Below, piece after piece: positions 23,711 through 31,811 of a stretch of 43,232 nt of DNA. Location: IMG/VR virus record IMGVR_UViG_3300036851_000755, positions 1 through 43,232 of that record. The stretch is one strand, 5' to 3'. The DNA comes from a virus. How positions within the stretch are numbered: position 1 is the stretch's first letter; the number at the start of each line of letters is the position of its first letter. Both the position numbers and the translations under genes were made by a program. Under the pieces are notes generated by a model, which was given only the letters and a program-made list of their open reading frames with translations, did not search any database and was not told the origin of the DNA.

Positions 23711-25255
23711 TTAGGCCGCTTTTCTGAGCCCCGCGGCGACAAGCACGCGGTCAAGATCGTAGTTGCGGAGCGCGTTGCGCATCGCTTTCTCGGTCACGTC
23801 CGGATCGTTGTCGTTGGCCGCGGGCTCCGGCGCGGGCGGCGCAACGGGCTTCTCCGCCGCCATCTCCTCGGCCGTCTTCGTTGGCGGGGTCCAGAGCACG
23901 CCTCCGAGGACCTCTTGTCCCTCATCCGGCTCCGGCGCGCCGAGCAGCGAGCGGACCCACGCGGCGGTGATTCCCTTCAGACCGGCCTTCTCGACGAGGG
24001 TCGCGATCGCGGTCGACAGCGCGGTGATGTCCGCGCCGAGCTCGGTCACGAAAACAAACCGCGGACAGGGGACATTGCCGAAGTTCGCGCGTACCAGCGG
24101 CGCGATGAGGTGCCTTTGAATCGTGCCCTCCTCGGCGCGCGCATCGATCTCGAGAATGCCGTGCGCGACGTGCTCGCCCGTCGCCGCCGTTCGCGCCGTA
24201 CCCTTTTTACCTTCCTCGACCGTGAGTGTGTGCCCAGTGGCGGCCTTGCTCATCTCCTCGGCGAGGAAGCGAGCGAGTGCCTCGTGTTGCCCGCCGCCAG
24301 CTGAGGCGGTGTTCTCGGGGAACTTGATGTTCAGCGCCGTGCGCTCGGAGATCCGCGTCCAGCCATGCGACATCAGGAGCTGGAGCGCCTTGTCGAGCGC
24401 CTTGATGTCCGCGTCGCCAGCCTCGGGCTTGTACGTGCCCCAGCGGTATGGCTTCCAGGCGAGTTCCGCGAGCTTCAGCCAGTCGCCGATGTCCCAGGTC
24501 CGAAACAGCGAGGCCCACAGGAGGGGCCTGATCAGCCCCTCGCGTGGGCCGGCGGCGCCGTTGATCCGCGGCCGATGCACGATAAAGCGCCCCGATGGGA
24601 AGTCCCGCAAGAGGTCTCTTCCAGGATAGGGGACGCCGTCGACAGGGCCGGTGGCGTCCCACCATCGCAGCGAGCCGTCGAACTGGCTGTAGACGAACCG
24701 CCGTGAGCCCATCGGCAGCGCGCCAGCCGGGATGATCCGTCGGCTATCCTTGGTGTAGAGCAGTTCGCTCGCGGCATAGCCCGGGATCGTCGCGCCGTTC
24801 AGGTGCACAACGAGATCAGCAAATGGCCGCAGGTCGAGGCCCTGGGCCCGCGCCTCGCGGTGCTCGACGTCGCCCATGCGCTTGAGGGCGTCTTCGGTCC
24901 ATGCAGCAATTCGCAGATCCCGCGGCCTGTCCGAGGCAGGCACCATCTGCCAGCCTACCGTGGAGAGCGCGTGTTCGCGGCGGTATGCCACGGTGTTGAG
25001 GTGGCAGTCGCGATTGCGCTGCTCCTCCCAGAAATCGCAGAGCCGGTACATGTACCCGGTGTCTGCAAGCCGCATCAGAGCTGCGACATCGTCCGGCGTC
25101 TGGACGCCGACATAGAGAAGCTGCTGGGTGAGCGGGCGCGGTTTCTCGACGACCGTAGGAGGCCCCGTTAGCGCGCCGGCCGCGCGCTCGAGGATGCCCG
25201 CCGTAAGCGCGACCAGCGACGCGAAGGGACCGCGGCGCGCAGGAGTGTCGGCCAT
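23711..25255 (-). CDS. Portal protein (Mu gp29 / DUF935-like)
   Basis: A 514-residue protein with the DUF935 layout: RLADTGYMYRLCDFWEEQ, HALSTVGWQMVPAS, a central SLRWWDATGPVDGVPYP, then RFIVHRPRINGAAGPREGLIRPLLWASLF followed by TWDIGDWLKLAELAWKPYRWGTY (shown in pieces), which is the hallmark 'GL....W....K......W..F.E..G.P...G.Y' region. It forms the dodecameric ring through which DNA enters and leaves the head and on which the terminase docks. It lies upstream of the protease gene and downstream of the fibre gene, close to the order in Mu-like phages. Confidence 0.85.
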   Translation of the reverse strand: MADTPARRGPFASLVALTAGILERAAGALTGPPTVVEKPRPLTQQLLYVGVQTPDDVAALMRLADTGYMYRLCDFWEEQRNRDCHLNTVAYRREHALSTVGWQMVPASDRPRDLRIAAWTEDALKRMGDVEHREARAQGLDLRPFADLVVHLNGATIPGYAASELLYTKDSRRIIPAGALPMGSRRFVYSQFDGSLRWWDATGPVDGVPYPGRDLLRDFPSGRFIVHRPRINGAAGPREGLIRPLLWASLFRTWDIGDWLKLAELAWKPYRWGTYKPEAGDADIKALDKALQLLMSHGWTRISERTALNIKFPENTASAGGGQHEALARFLAEEMSKAATGHTLTVEEGKKGTARTAATGEHVAHGILEIDARAEEGTIQRHLIAPLVRANFGNVPCPRFVFVTELGADITALSTAIATLVEKAGLKGITAAWVRSLLGAPEPDEGQEVLGGVLWTPPTKTAEEMAAEKPVAPPAPEPAANDNDPDVTEKAMRNALRNYDLDRVLVAAGLRKAA

Positions 25256-25258
25256 GGG

Positions 25259-25687
25259 TCAGACGAAGGGTGCGCACCCGCGCTGGTACGCGCCTGGCTT
25301 GATCACGAGTGTGACCTGCGTCGGGGTGCCGGTGATGTCCTGAAGGCGCGGAAAGACCTTGGACCCGAAGACCTGCACCTCCTGGAAGTCGGCCGACAGC
25401 GTGACAGCCGCGCCGGCGCGCTTCCATCGCGAGCCATCCGAGGCGTCCTCATCCCGGAACAGGACATCGAGTTCTGCGGCCGGATCGGTCCCGCCCACAA
25501 ACTCGACGGCGACAAGAATGCTGTCAAGGCCGTAGAAGGCGATGGCTCCGCCCGTCGTCGAACTCACCGTGGGCGTGATGTTGGCGTCGGTAAGCGTGGC
25601 GCTGTCGTCGGCGACGGGACTACCCGCCTTGACGCGCCAAATCCCGGCGCGTGCCGGGTCCGAAGAAAGACCGATCGGACGACTCAT
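25259..25687 (-). CDS. Hypothetical virion protein between fibre and portal genes
   Basis: A 142-residue beta-rich protein, 3 bp before the portal gene and 4 bp after the fibre gene. Alternating hydrophobic strands (AIAFYGLDSILVAVEFVGG, EVQVFGSKVFPRLQDITG, TQVTLVIKPGAYQRG) suggest a small jelly-roll-like or fibre-associated domain. The pairing with the glycine-rich fibre gene suggests a joint role in the virion surface. Function unknown. Confidence 0.55.
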   Translation of the reverse strand: MSRPIGLSSDPARAGIWRVKAGSPVADDSATLTDANITPTVSSTTGGAIAFYGLDSILVAVEFVGGTDPAAELDVLFRDEDASDGSRWKRAGAAVTLSADFQEVQVFGSKVFPRLQDITGTPTQVTLVIKPGAYQRGCAPFV

Positions 25688-25691
25688 GATG

Positions 25692-26765
25692 TCAGAACGA
25701 GATAACGATTACGCGACCCGTGGCTCCCGCGCCGCCCGCGCCGCTCGAGACGCCGCTGCCACCAGACCCACCGCCGCCACCGCCGCCGGCCGGGGCGCCG
25801 CCCGCGCCACCCGCGCCGCCATTGCCGCCGGTAATACGGCCGCTGCCGCCGCCGCCGCCTGCGCCACCGCGATACACCCCTGTCGCCGCCGCCGCGCCGG
25901 CACCTCCAGCGACGCCCGCGCCAGAGCCAGCGGTTCCGCCGCCTCCGGTCGCCGCCGACCCCGACGGCTGTCCACCGCCAGCACCGCCATCGCGATTGCT
26001 CGTGTCGGTGCCGCCACCGCCACCACCACCGCCGCCAGCAAATGATCGCTCGCCATCGGCGCCAGCGGCGTCGTCATTGCCGGCGCCACCAGCGCCGCCG
26101 ATACCCGCGCCATACCGAGTCGTGAGAGCTGCTCCCCCTGTGCCCGCCGCGTTCGTCCCGCCTGCACCGGCCGCACCGCCGGGCGCCACCAGGAGGGTCG
26201 TTCCGAATGACGAGGCCGTGCCCGCCGTGCCCGCGTCGCCGTCGCCAGCCGTGGCCTTGGCCGCGCCCCCCGCACCTCCGGGACCGACCGCGACCGCGAC
26301 CGTGGCGCCGAGCCCGGCGGCCGCGAAGGTCATGTCCGCCATGGTGCCGCCCGCGCCGCCGCCGCCGCCAGAGTCGCTCGTATCGTCGCCGCCGCCACCG
26401 CCGCCACCGCCGCCGCCGAACGCGATCACGCGGACGAACGTGGCACCAGCTGGCTTCGTCCATGTGCCATCGGCATCGAAGAGCTGGATGTCTGGCAGCC
26501 CCGCCACCGCGGCTGCGACGTCCGCATTGACCTGGACGAAGCGGCCGGTGCTTCGGCCATCTGCGGGTACCTTCACGTAGTCCGAGGCGGCCGCAGAGCT
26601 GTCCTTGTCATAGATCCATAGCGTCCGATCGGACATCGCCCCAAACAGGCGCCCGTCGTCCGCGTCCACCACGGGCAGATCTTCGAGGTCGTCCGGCGTG
26701 TCGACGAAGCGACCGATCCGCTTCGAGACCTCGATGGCGAGGAGGTCGCCATATTGTTCGGCCAT
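25692..26765 (-). CDS. Glycine-rich tail fibre / receptor-binding protein
   Basis: A 357-residue protein. Residues 1-90 are an ordinary attachment domain; residues 98-130 contain DADGTWTKPAGATFVRVIAFGG, the usual lead-in to the phage Gly-rich C-terminal domain. The rest is over half Gly with Gly-Gly-x and poly-Gly runs (up to ten) and Ala/Thr, then a terminal strand (GATGRVIVIS). Such domains can pack as polyglycine-II helices and bind receptors at loop tips. Unusually it sits between terminase and portal rather than at the end of the tail operon. GGAGAA lies 5 bp before the ATG. Confidence 0.75.
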   Translation of the reverse strand: MAEQYGDLLAIEVSKRIGRFVDTPDDLEDLPVVDADDGRLFGAMSDRTLWIYDKDSSAAASDYVKVPADGRSTGRFVQVNADVAAAVAGLPDIQLFDADGTWTKPAGATFVRVIAFGGGGGGGGGGDDTSDSGGGGGAGGTMADMTFAAAGLGATVAVAVGPGGAGGAAKATAGDGDAGTAGTASSFGTTLLVAPGGAAGAGGTNAAGTGGAALTTRYGAGIGGAGGAGNDDAAGADGERSFAGGGGGGGGGTDTSNRDGGAGGGQPSGSAATGGGGTAGSGAGVAGGAGAAAATGVYRGGAGGGGGSGRITGGNGGAGGAGGAPAGGGGGGGSGGSGVSSGAGGAGATGRVIVISF

Positions 26766-26997
26766 GATGTTCTCCGTGTCCGCCGTGGCGGACAGAAATA
26801 CGAACGACCCGGAGCGGCAGCCGCCGGATCGCTAGAGGGTGCGTTGAGCTCCGAACTGGGCAACGCGCCCCGAGATTAGCGCCGAGGCTAACAATTCCGC
26901 GTACCCTGACGATATGTATTTGTTGAGGCCACGCGCGAATTCTTCCTCTTGAAATCAAGAGATTTCCGGACTGGATGTGTCCTGCGCGAGGTACCGA
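26766..26997. other. A+T-richer non-coding gap with two dyad symmetries
   Basis: No gene is seen in these 232 bp between the terminase and the glycine-rich fibre gene. The stretch 26880-26965 is markedly A+T-rich for this genome. It holds CTCTTGA/TCAAGAG (26946-26961, 2-bp spacer) and TGTCCGCC/GGCGGACA (26777-26794, 2-bp spacer), the latter just upstream of the fibre ribosome site. Operators or processing hairpins are possible; I could not place a convincing -35/-10 pair. Confidence 0.45.
26777..26794. promoter_or_regulatory. Perfect dyad next to the fibre gene ribosome site
   Basis: TGTCCGCC GT GGCGGACA: 8-bp perfect arms separated by 2 bp, ending just upstream of the fibre ribosome site. 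It could be a repressor operator, or a hairpin that limits access to the ribosome site. Confidence 0.35.
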
Positions 26998-28701
26998 TCA
27001 GCGAAAACCCCTGCCAGCCGTGCGCCAGTCGATGAGCGGGTCGGCCTGCGGAGGCGGAGGCGGAGGCGGAGGCGCCTGGAGCGACAGCTCGGTGCAGACG
27101 ATGACCACTGACCCCCAGAGGTCGCCGTGCGCCAGTCCATCCTTCGGCAAAACGATCTGGACGTGTCCGGCTTCCCCCGGCTTTTTTCTGGTCTCGCGAC
27201 ATTGCTTCTTCATGCGGTCGTCCGCGGGAAGCTCCACGAGCCCTTCCTGCATGCGGCGCCGCATCTCGGTGTGAGCGTCGGCGTTATTGTGGTGCGCCGT
27301 CCTGATGTCGGGATCAGCGTTCTCCTTCGATGGCCATTCGATGTAGGTCGGCACCTTGGCCGTCCTCGCGTACGGATCGGCGAGGACGCGCTCCACCCAG
27401 GCGCGCTGCTCTGCATCGGCTTCCTTGGGCGAGCGCAGCGCGCGTTCGAGCTTGCCGAGTTCCTCGATCGTCGCGTCGACGGAATGCCGATCGCCGAGCA
27501 TGGCCGGTGCGCCGTAGCGCATGCACCAGAAGGCGAACTCGCGTGTCACCACGGATGGCTTCAAGGAAAGGCCCCGCTCCGGGCGAAGCTCCAACCGGAA
27601 GGCCAGCCGGATAAGCCCGCGTTCTTCGCGCGCAATGGAGATGGCCGAGCTGTTCTTCCGGTAGCCCATGTCGACGGACGCGCCATGTCGGAACGCGCGA
27701 TCCGGCTCCAATGATTCTGCAGCCCGGACGAACGTTTTCGTGATCGCGTCCTCGGGGTAGAAGGTCTCGGCGCCGGCGGCCATTGATTGAGTATCGATCT
27801 CCCGCGCCGCATTCTCTGGGTCTGTCTTTCGCATGTCTGCTTCAATGCTCCCATCCGGGTCCCACGTTGGGTTGAGGTCGCGCGTCCCCGCTCGCGCTAC
27901 GAGCGCCGAATCGTGCTTCCCCCAGTTGTCCCGAATCTTCTCCTCGAGCACGCCCTGATTCTCTACCCATGCCGTCGAAGACAGCAGCAGACGGCCGGCC
28001 GGAACGACACGCTGGATCGCCGCGCGGTAGATCTCTTGGTCGTTGATCACCCCTGTCCCCTTCGCGCGGAAGAACGACGCTTCGTCGAGCAGGGCGCACA
28101 CCAGCGTACGCGAGCGCGCCCCGACTCCGCCCCGCCCCGCCGCCTTGACGGCGATCTCCACCAGCTGTCCGTTCGGCCGGCGCAGCGCGATCCGCTCGAG
28201 CGCCCCGATTTTGCTCTCGTCGATCTCGTCCCGGTCATCGAGGGGTGGCGGGTCCGCGAGCATGCTGCAGAGCTGGCGGCTCTCCGCGATGTAGCCTCGG
28301 CAATAGTCAATGATCTGTCGAGCCAGGTCCTTATCAGGGGCCATCGCCAGGGCGCGCGCGTACTCCCCTCTCCGCAGGGTCGGTGTCGGCACGTACTTCG
28401 CGCTGTAGATGGCCAGCGGCGCCGCAAACCGCGATGTCTTGCCACCTCGGCCGCCAGCCAGCAGCGCGAGCACCCGATGCCGGCGGCGAGGCAGCGCGTC
28501 CCGCTGGCAGCCGAAAATGCGCATGGCCGTATCATCATCGATGGTCGTCACCGGCAGGCCGTCGGCGGCGTCCATGACCGACGCCAGAATGGGCGAGAGC
28601 TCAAGCCCAAGCTCTCGCTCGCAGAACTCTCGGAAAGGCGGAGGGGGCAGATCCTTCGCCAAACCGCGCCGAAAGGCGCCCGCGGCGGCCGCCAAACTCA
28701 T
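26998..28701 (-). CDS. terL: Terminase large subunit
   Basis: A 567-residue packaging motor. The ATPase half shows AGGRGGKTS (residues 82-90, Walker A-like), VCALLDEASFF (Walker B with D206 E207) and SSTAW (241-245, coupling motif). The nuclease half shows SVDMGYRKNSS (D344), MLGDRH (D404) and AHGDLWGSV near the C-terminus (late acidic residue). It cuts concatemers and pumps DNA through the portal ring. The last 25 residues are Pro-rich, encoded by four GAGGCG hexamers. Its ATG overlaps the small-subunit gene stop by 4 bp. Confidence 0.9.
   Translation of the reverse strand: MSLAAAAGAFRRGLAKDLPPPPFREFCERELGLELSPILASVMDAADGLPVTTIDDDTAMRIFGCQRDALPRRRHRVLALLAGGRGGKTSRFAAPLAIYSAKYVPTPTLRRGEYARALAMAPDKDLARQIIDYCRGYIAESRQLCSMLADPPPLDDRDEIDESKIGALERIALRRPNGQLVEIAVKAAGRGGVGARSRTLVCALLDEASFFRAKGTGVINDQEIYRAAIQRVVPAGRLLLSSTAWVENQGVLEEKIRDNWGKHDSALVARAGTRDLNPTWDPDGSIEADMRKTDPENAAREIDTQSMAAGAETFYPEDAITKTFVRAAESLEPDRAFRHGASVDMGYRKNSSAISIAREERGLIRLAFRLELRPERGLSLKPSVVTREFAFWCMRYGAPAMLGDRHSVDATIEELGKLERALRSPKEADAEQRAWVERVLADPYARTAKVPTYIEWPSKENADPDIRTAHHNNADAHTEMRRRMQEGLVELPADDRMKKQCRETRKKPGEAGHVQIVLPKDGLAHGDLWGSVVIVCTELSLQAPPPPPPPPQADPLIDWRTAGRGFR
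27051..27074. repeat. Tandem hexamer (GAGGCG)x4 in the terminase C-terminus
   Basis: Four exact GAGGCG units (plus strand) encode the poly-Pro tail of the large terminase. The repeat is in frame, so changes in copy number would alter only Pro count. Confidence 0.7.
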
Positions 28702-29675
28702 GCGCTCTCGCCCACGGCTTCGATGGCCGCCGCATCGCCGGCGTCCTTGCCAGCCTCGATGTCCGCCGCGGCCTTATCGATCGCCGCCAGGATGTCCGGA
28801 TGGTCTTTGAATCGGGTCCCCAGCGCCCGTGCAAACCTCCCGAACAGGTCCTCGCCGTTCCCGCCGATGTTCACCTGTGTCGCGTTGACCACTTGGGCTG
28901 GCGCCTTGAGGCACAGGATGTCGTCCCCATGCTGTTGAGCCTTGAGTGTCTGCGCCATCCACTTCTCGGCCTCGAGCCCGTACTTTGCCGCCACGAGCCC
29001 CGCTCGGGCTGCCCCCTCGAACAGCAGAACCCGCTGTTCTGGGTCGCCGCAGGCCTCCGCTACCAGCGTGGCCGCGCGCTCTCGCTCTGCCCACGTCGCG
29101 GCCTGGGCCAAGCACGCTTCGCCGCGCTCACGGCAATCATCGCGGTGCTTCCAGGTGTACGACACGGAGACCATCTGCTTCTCGGTGTAGTCCCCCATGT
29201 TGATGGCGAGGAATCGCCCCGCCTCGGCCTTGGCCTGTCGTGCCCTGGAAGTCGTCAGACCGAACCTCTCGACAAGATCCTGGATATGGTTCTGCCGCCA
29301 CTCCCCGCCGCTGATCAGGGCGACGCACTCCTTTACCGCCCCTGGGTAGTTCATTCCGCGGACTATTCCGCAGGCCGTTCCGCCTGTCATTTCCGGCAAT
29401 TGGGGTTGCACGCGCGCGGCATCCCGAGCCGGCCGTTCCACCGTTCCGCGGAATGACCCCTCCCGTTCCGCGGGCCGTTCCGCCGGCGACGATGACAGGG
29501 CGGGCGGTTGAAGCGACGCACCCAGGTGTCGGCGGTGCTCGTACACCTTGGTCTTGGAGACGCCGAATCGTTTCGCGATGTGCCGCGGATCCTCGTGCGC
29601 CCGGATGGCCTCCTCAATGGTCTCCCTCTTCGGGTGGCGCGCGATGAAGCAGTTGCAGCTCGGTGTCTCGCTCAT
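28698..29675 (-). CDS. Terminase small-subunit candidate (HTH protein)
   Basis: A 325-residue protein immediately upstream of the large terminase. The ATG at 29675 overlaps the upstream stop by 4 bp. Residues 15-50 form a helix-turn-helix (RHPKRETIEEAIRAHEDP, then HIAKRFGVSKTKVYEHRRH). A second helical region (100-150, QDLVERFGLTTSRARQAKAE) also looks HTH-like. The remainder is helical and Ala-rich, ending in an acidic tail. It probably recognises the packaging site and recruits TerL. The gene carries a cluster of repeats (next entry), which fits a pac site within terS. Confidence 0.65.
   Translation of the reverse strand: MSETPSCNCFIARHPKRETIEEAIRAHEDPRHIAKRFGVSKTKVYEHRRHLGASLQPPALSSSPAERPAEREGSFRGTVERPARDAARVQPQLPEMTGGTACGIVRGMNYPGAVKECVALISGGEWRQNHIQDLVERFGLTTSRARQAKAEAGRFLAINMGDYTEKQMVSVSYTWKHRDDCRERGEACLAQAATWAERERAATLVAEACGDPEQRVLLFEGAARAGLVAAKYGLEAEKWMAQTLKAQQHGDDILCLKAPAQVVNATQVNIGGNGEDLFGRFARALGTRFKDHPDILAAIDKAAADIEAGKDAGDAAAIEAVGESA
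29354..29483. repeat. TTCCGC repeat cluster, candidate pac/TerS binding site
   Basis: On the plus strand TTCCGC occurs at 29354, 29366, 29378, 29444, 29466 and 29478, with near copies at 29391 (TTCCGG) and 29436 (TTCCAC). Spacing is 12 bp in three intervals. Two copies extend to TTCCGCGG, and 29444-29453 is the palindrome TTCCGCGGAA. The region encodes the poorly conserved linker of the HTH protein. Confidence 0.55.
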
Positions 29676-30283
29676 GCCGCGGCCCTCGCTTTCTGCGCCG
29701 CGCCCTTGCTCCCCTCTTGACAATCGAGTGGCACGCGTGCTGCCTGTGTCTCCCTGCGCGCGCTCGCGGTCTTCGGGACGACCTTCCGCTCGGTGCGCCC
29801 TCTGCGCTTCCTTTCCGAAACGAGGTTTGTTGCCCACCGCCTTCGGAATCGAGGGCGCCGCGCCCGTTCGCTCTGCCGGTCGAGCCAGTCGAGCAGCGCG
29901 TCGCGGTACGCCCAGATCGTCCCGTCCGCGCTCGGGTACGCGGGCACTGGATCGTTCCCCGAGGTCGCCGCCCACGGCAGCAGACGCGCCAAGCGCCGAG
30001 GCAAAAGCCGGACGACCCGCCCCATGTGAACACGCCCTCGGACGACCGCCAGCCCTGGCAACGGGTGCTGCACATCGCGCGCTGGGAACCCCCTGCTATC
30101 CACGGGGTGGCGGGCGCACCAGCTCAGCAGGCGATCCCGCCGGGCCCAGGTTCGTCCTCCACGCAGGCGCCATACAGGCAGCGGATCCGGATAGGTCGCC
30201 ATCTGCTCCCGCAGCGTTGCGAGCGGCCGTCCGCACACCGCCGCGATGGCCTGACCCCCTTCCACGAGGAGCGCCTCAGCCAC
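29672..30283 (-). CDS. Tandem winged-helix/MerR-like DNA-binding protein
   Basis: A 203-residue protein starting at GTG 30283, with GGGGAGG about 9 bp upstream and an 8-bp overlap with the preceding gene; longer in-frame versions are shadow-like. It has two similar segments of the AlpA/MerR/Nu1 type: 'GRPLATLREQM...PDPLPVWRLRGG.TWARRDRLLSWC' at about 15-60 and 'VVRLLPRRLARLLPW...PVPAYPSADGTIWAYRDALLDWL' at about 80-140. The C-terminus is a basic Arg/Lys tail. It may be a packaging cofactor or a late-gene regulator, since it sits at the head of the packaging operon. Confidence 0.6.
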   Translation of the reverse strand: MAEALLVEGGQAIAAVCGRPLATLREQMATYPDPLPVWRLRGGRTWARRDRLLSWCARHPVDSRGFPARDVQHPLPGLAVVRGRVHMGRVVRLLPRRLARLLPWAATSGNDPVPAYPSADGTIWAYRDALLDWLDRQSERARRPRFRRRWATNLVSERKRRGRTERKVVPKTASARRETQAARVPLDCQEGSKGAAQKARAAA

Positions 30284-31484
30284 CGGCAAGCACCTCCCCG
30301 GCCGACGTCGGCACGGCCGGAACCGCATCGTCCTGCCTCGAGGGGCGTGCCCCCAGCTGCACGGAGCGGACGCGGGTGGATCTCGGGGAACCGCGCCTTT
30401 GCCCGATCGCGGCGCCAAGCGCCGTCTCTGCGTCCTCCACCGGCCGCAGCAGCGCCCGGTCGCACCGGCGAATGTGCTGGTCTTGCTTCTCGTGATCGCC
30501 CCAGAGCAGAACGCCCACGGCGAGCCGCCAGGCGGCTTCCTCGTTGGCAGCCGCCTGTAGCTCCGCCTCGGAGATCCCGTCGGGCGGATCGCGAGGCAGC
30601 TGGATTCGGGTAAGATCGCGCCTCAGCCCCACGGTCACCAGCCCCCAGCGCGCCGGACGCGCCGGCAGCTCCATCGACAGCGGCAGGGACGACACGACCT
30701 CCTCGCCGGTATGCATATCTTTGAGCGTTCCTGGAAGACGGCGGCGACGAGCCTCGCGGTAGCGAAGCTCATCGAGCAGGTCCGCCCGCTCGCGGTACCG
30801 CCCGAGAACGTGCCTTTCAAACAGGATGGACACCGCGGAGAGCTCCACTTGGCTCCGGTAGATCAGCGCCTGCGCGTCGGTCCGGCGCTCGACGGCCTCG
30901 GCGTTGCGCGCCCGGCTCGTGCCGCTGTGCGACGCCTGCACGAACACCTCCCCGTCGCGGCTCCGCGTCCGGGCGCGGTTCTGGGCGATCTCCATCGGGA
31001 TAGCCGCCATCCCCAGCGGGATTTCCGAAAAGGCCGCGCCGAGGAGTGCTCCGAGCGAGCCGAAGCCCTCCCGGCGGGCGCCACGCGGCGCGTGCCCGCT
31101 CCATCCGCCGGTCGGTCGAAAGAGCAGCGCGGCTCGCAGGAGTAGTGCCACCGCGAGCTCCGGGTCCGCCGCGGCCCGCTCCTGCGCCAGGAAGCGCGCG
31201 GCCTCTAGCAAGAGGTTCTCCCGGGTCAGCTTCTCCCCGCGAGCGTCCAACGCGTCACGGGCGGCTGTGCCCAGGCGCCGCGGGATCGCCCGCAGGGGCT
31301 TCGAGCCCATCAGCGGCGTCAGTACGGCATCGGCGACCTGGTACAGGTCCGGCAGCGCCTTGCTGGCCCGGCGTTCGGCCGCCTCTTGGGCAGCGTCGGC
31401 CTGGTCGGCCGCGACGTGCCACGACTCGAGGCTGTGGCTCGCATCTCTGGGCGGTCCGTCGAAGTTGTCGTAGCGGTGGGGCAT
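30276..31484 (-). CDS. Hypothetical protein at the start of the late operon
   Basis: A 402-residue protein with AGGAG 6 bp before ATG 31484. It is Arg- and Ala-rich and largely helical (RASKALPDLYQVADAVL, LTRENLLLEAARFLAQER, GRYRERADLLDELRYREARR). The C-terminal half includes an ISEAELQAAANEEAAWRL helix. No catalytic motif is visible. It follows a 108-bp gap that separates it from the early operon, so it may begin a new transcription unit. Function unknown; DNA- or RNA-binding is possible from its charge. Confidence 0.6.
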   Translation of the reverse strand: MPHRYDNFDGPPRDASHSLESWHVAADQADAAQEAAERRASKALPDLYQVADAVLTPLMGSKPLRAIPRRLGTAARDALDARGEKLTRENLLLEAARFLAQERAAADPELAVALLLRAALLFRPTGGWSGHAPRGARREGFGSLGALLGAAFSEIPLGMAAIPMEIAQNRARTRSRDGEVFVQASHSGTSRARNAEAVERRTDAQALIYRSQVELSAVSILFERHVLGRYRERADLLDELRYREARRRRLPGTLKDMHTGEEVVSSLPLSMELPARPARWGLVTVGLRRDLTRIQLPRDPPDGISEAELQAAANEEAAWRLAVGVLLWGDHEKQDQHIRRCDRALLRPVEDAETALGAAIGQRRGSPRSTRVRSVQLGARPSRQDDAVPAVPTSAGEVLAGG

Positions 31485-31487
31485 CAA

Positions 31488-31595
31488 GTTCTCCTGGACA
31501 GGACAGGCCCGTCCGTGGTAGCCGACACTCCTCGCCCGCTGCCCGCGTGCTGAGACCCGCGCCTCGCCGTCTCCACCGGCGGGGCGTTTCGCTTT
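31488..31595. other. Spacer between early and late operons
   Basis: 108 bp without a gene, the first real break in the long run of overlapping early genes. It contains the hairpin listed next and the AGGAG ribosome site of the late-side gene. A late promoter would be expected here, but I see no clear consensus. Confidence 0.5.
31560..31595 (+). terminator. Plus-strand terminator between operons
   Basis: A 10-bp stem (31560-31569 with 31577-31586, one G-T pair) with loop TCTCCAC is followed by TTTCGCTTTT on the plus strand. The T-tract direction indicates plus-strand termination, although all nearby genes are on the minus strand. It may insulate the early operon from antisense transcription or act in both directions. 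Confidence 0.55.
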
Positions 31596-31811
31596 TCAGG
31601 GCAGCACCTCCACCGTCCAGGGCTGCTCGTTGCTTGGCGTGAACGTGACTCGCACAGCCCCCTTCGGTGGCATAGCGAACACGAACGGCGCCCGCATAGC
31701 TGCGGCCAGCCGTCGACGCGACCGCAAACCCACGCGCGGGCCGAGCAGAAGCGACAGGTCGACGGGAGCATCACGCCAACAAAAGATCGAAAAAGGAACA
31801 GCGCCGCTCAT
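31596..31811 (-). CDS. Small hypothetical protein, last early gene
   Basis: A 71-residue protein starting at ATG 31811, overlapping the stop of the upstream gene by 4 bp. It is basic (VGLRSRRRLAAAMRAP) with a beta-like C-terminus (KGAVRVTFTPSNEQPWTVEVLP). It ends the overlapping early gene chain. No family recognised; codon bias and overlap support a real gene. Confidence 0.5.
   Translation of the reverse strand: MSGAVPFSIFCWRDAPVDLSLLLGPRVGLRSRRRLAAAMRAPFVFAMPPKGAVRVTFTPSNEQPWTVEVLP

Noticed and set aside
22274-24304. 676-codon plus-strand frame opposite protease and portal genes
   Set aside because: Spans two identified minus-strand genes and lacks protein-like features.
25720-26580. Proline-rich plus-strand frame
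   Set aside because: It is simply the complement of the glycine-rich fibre codons.
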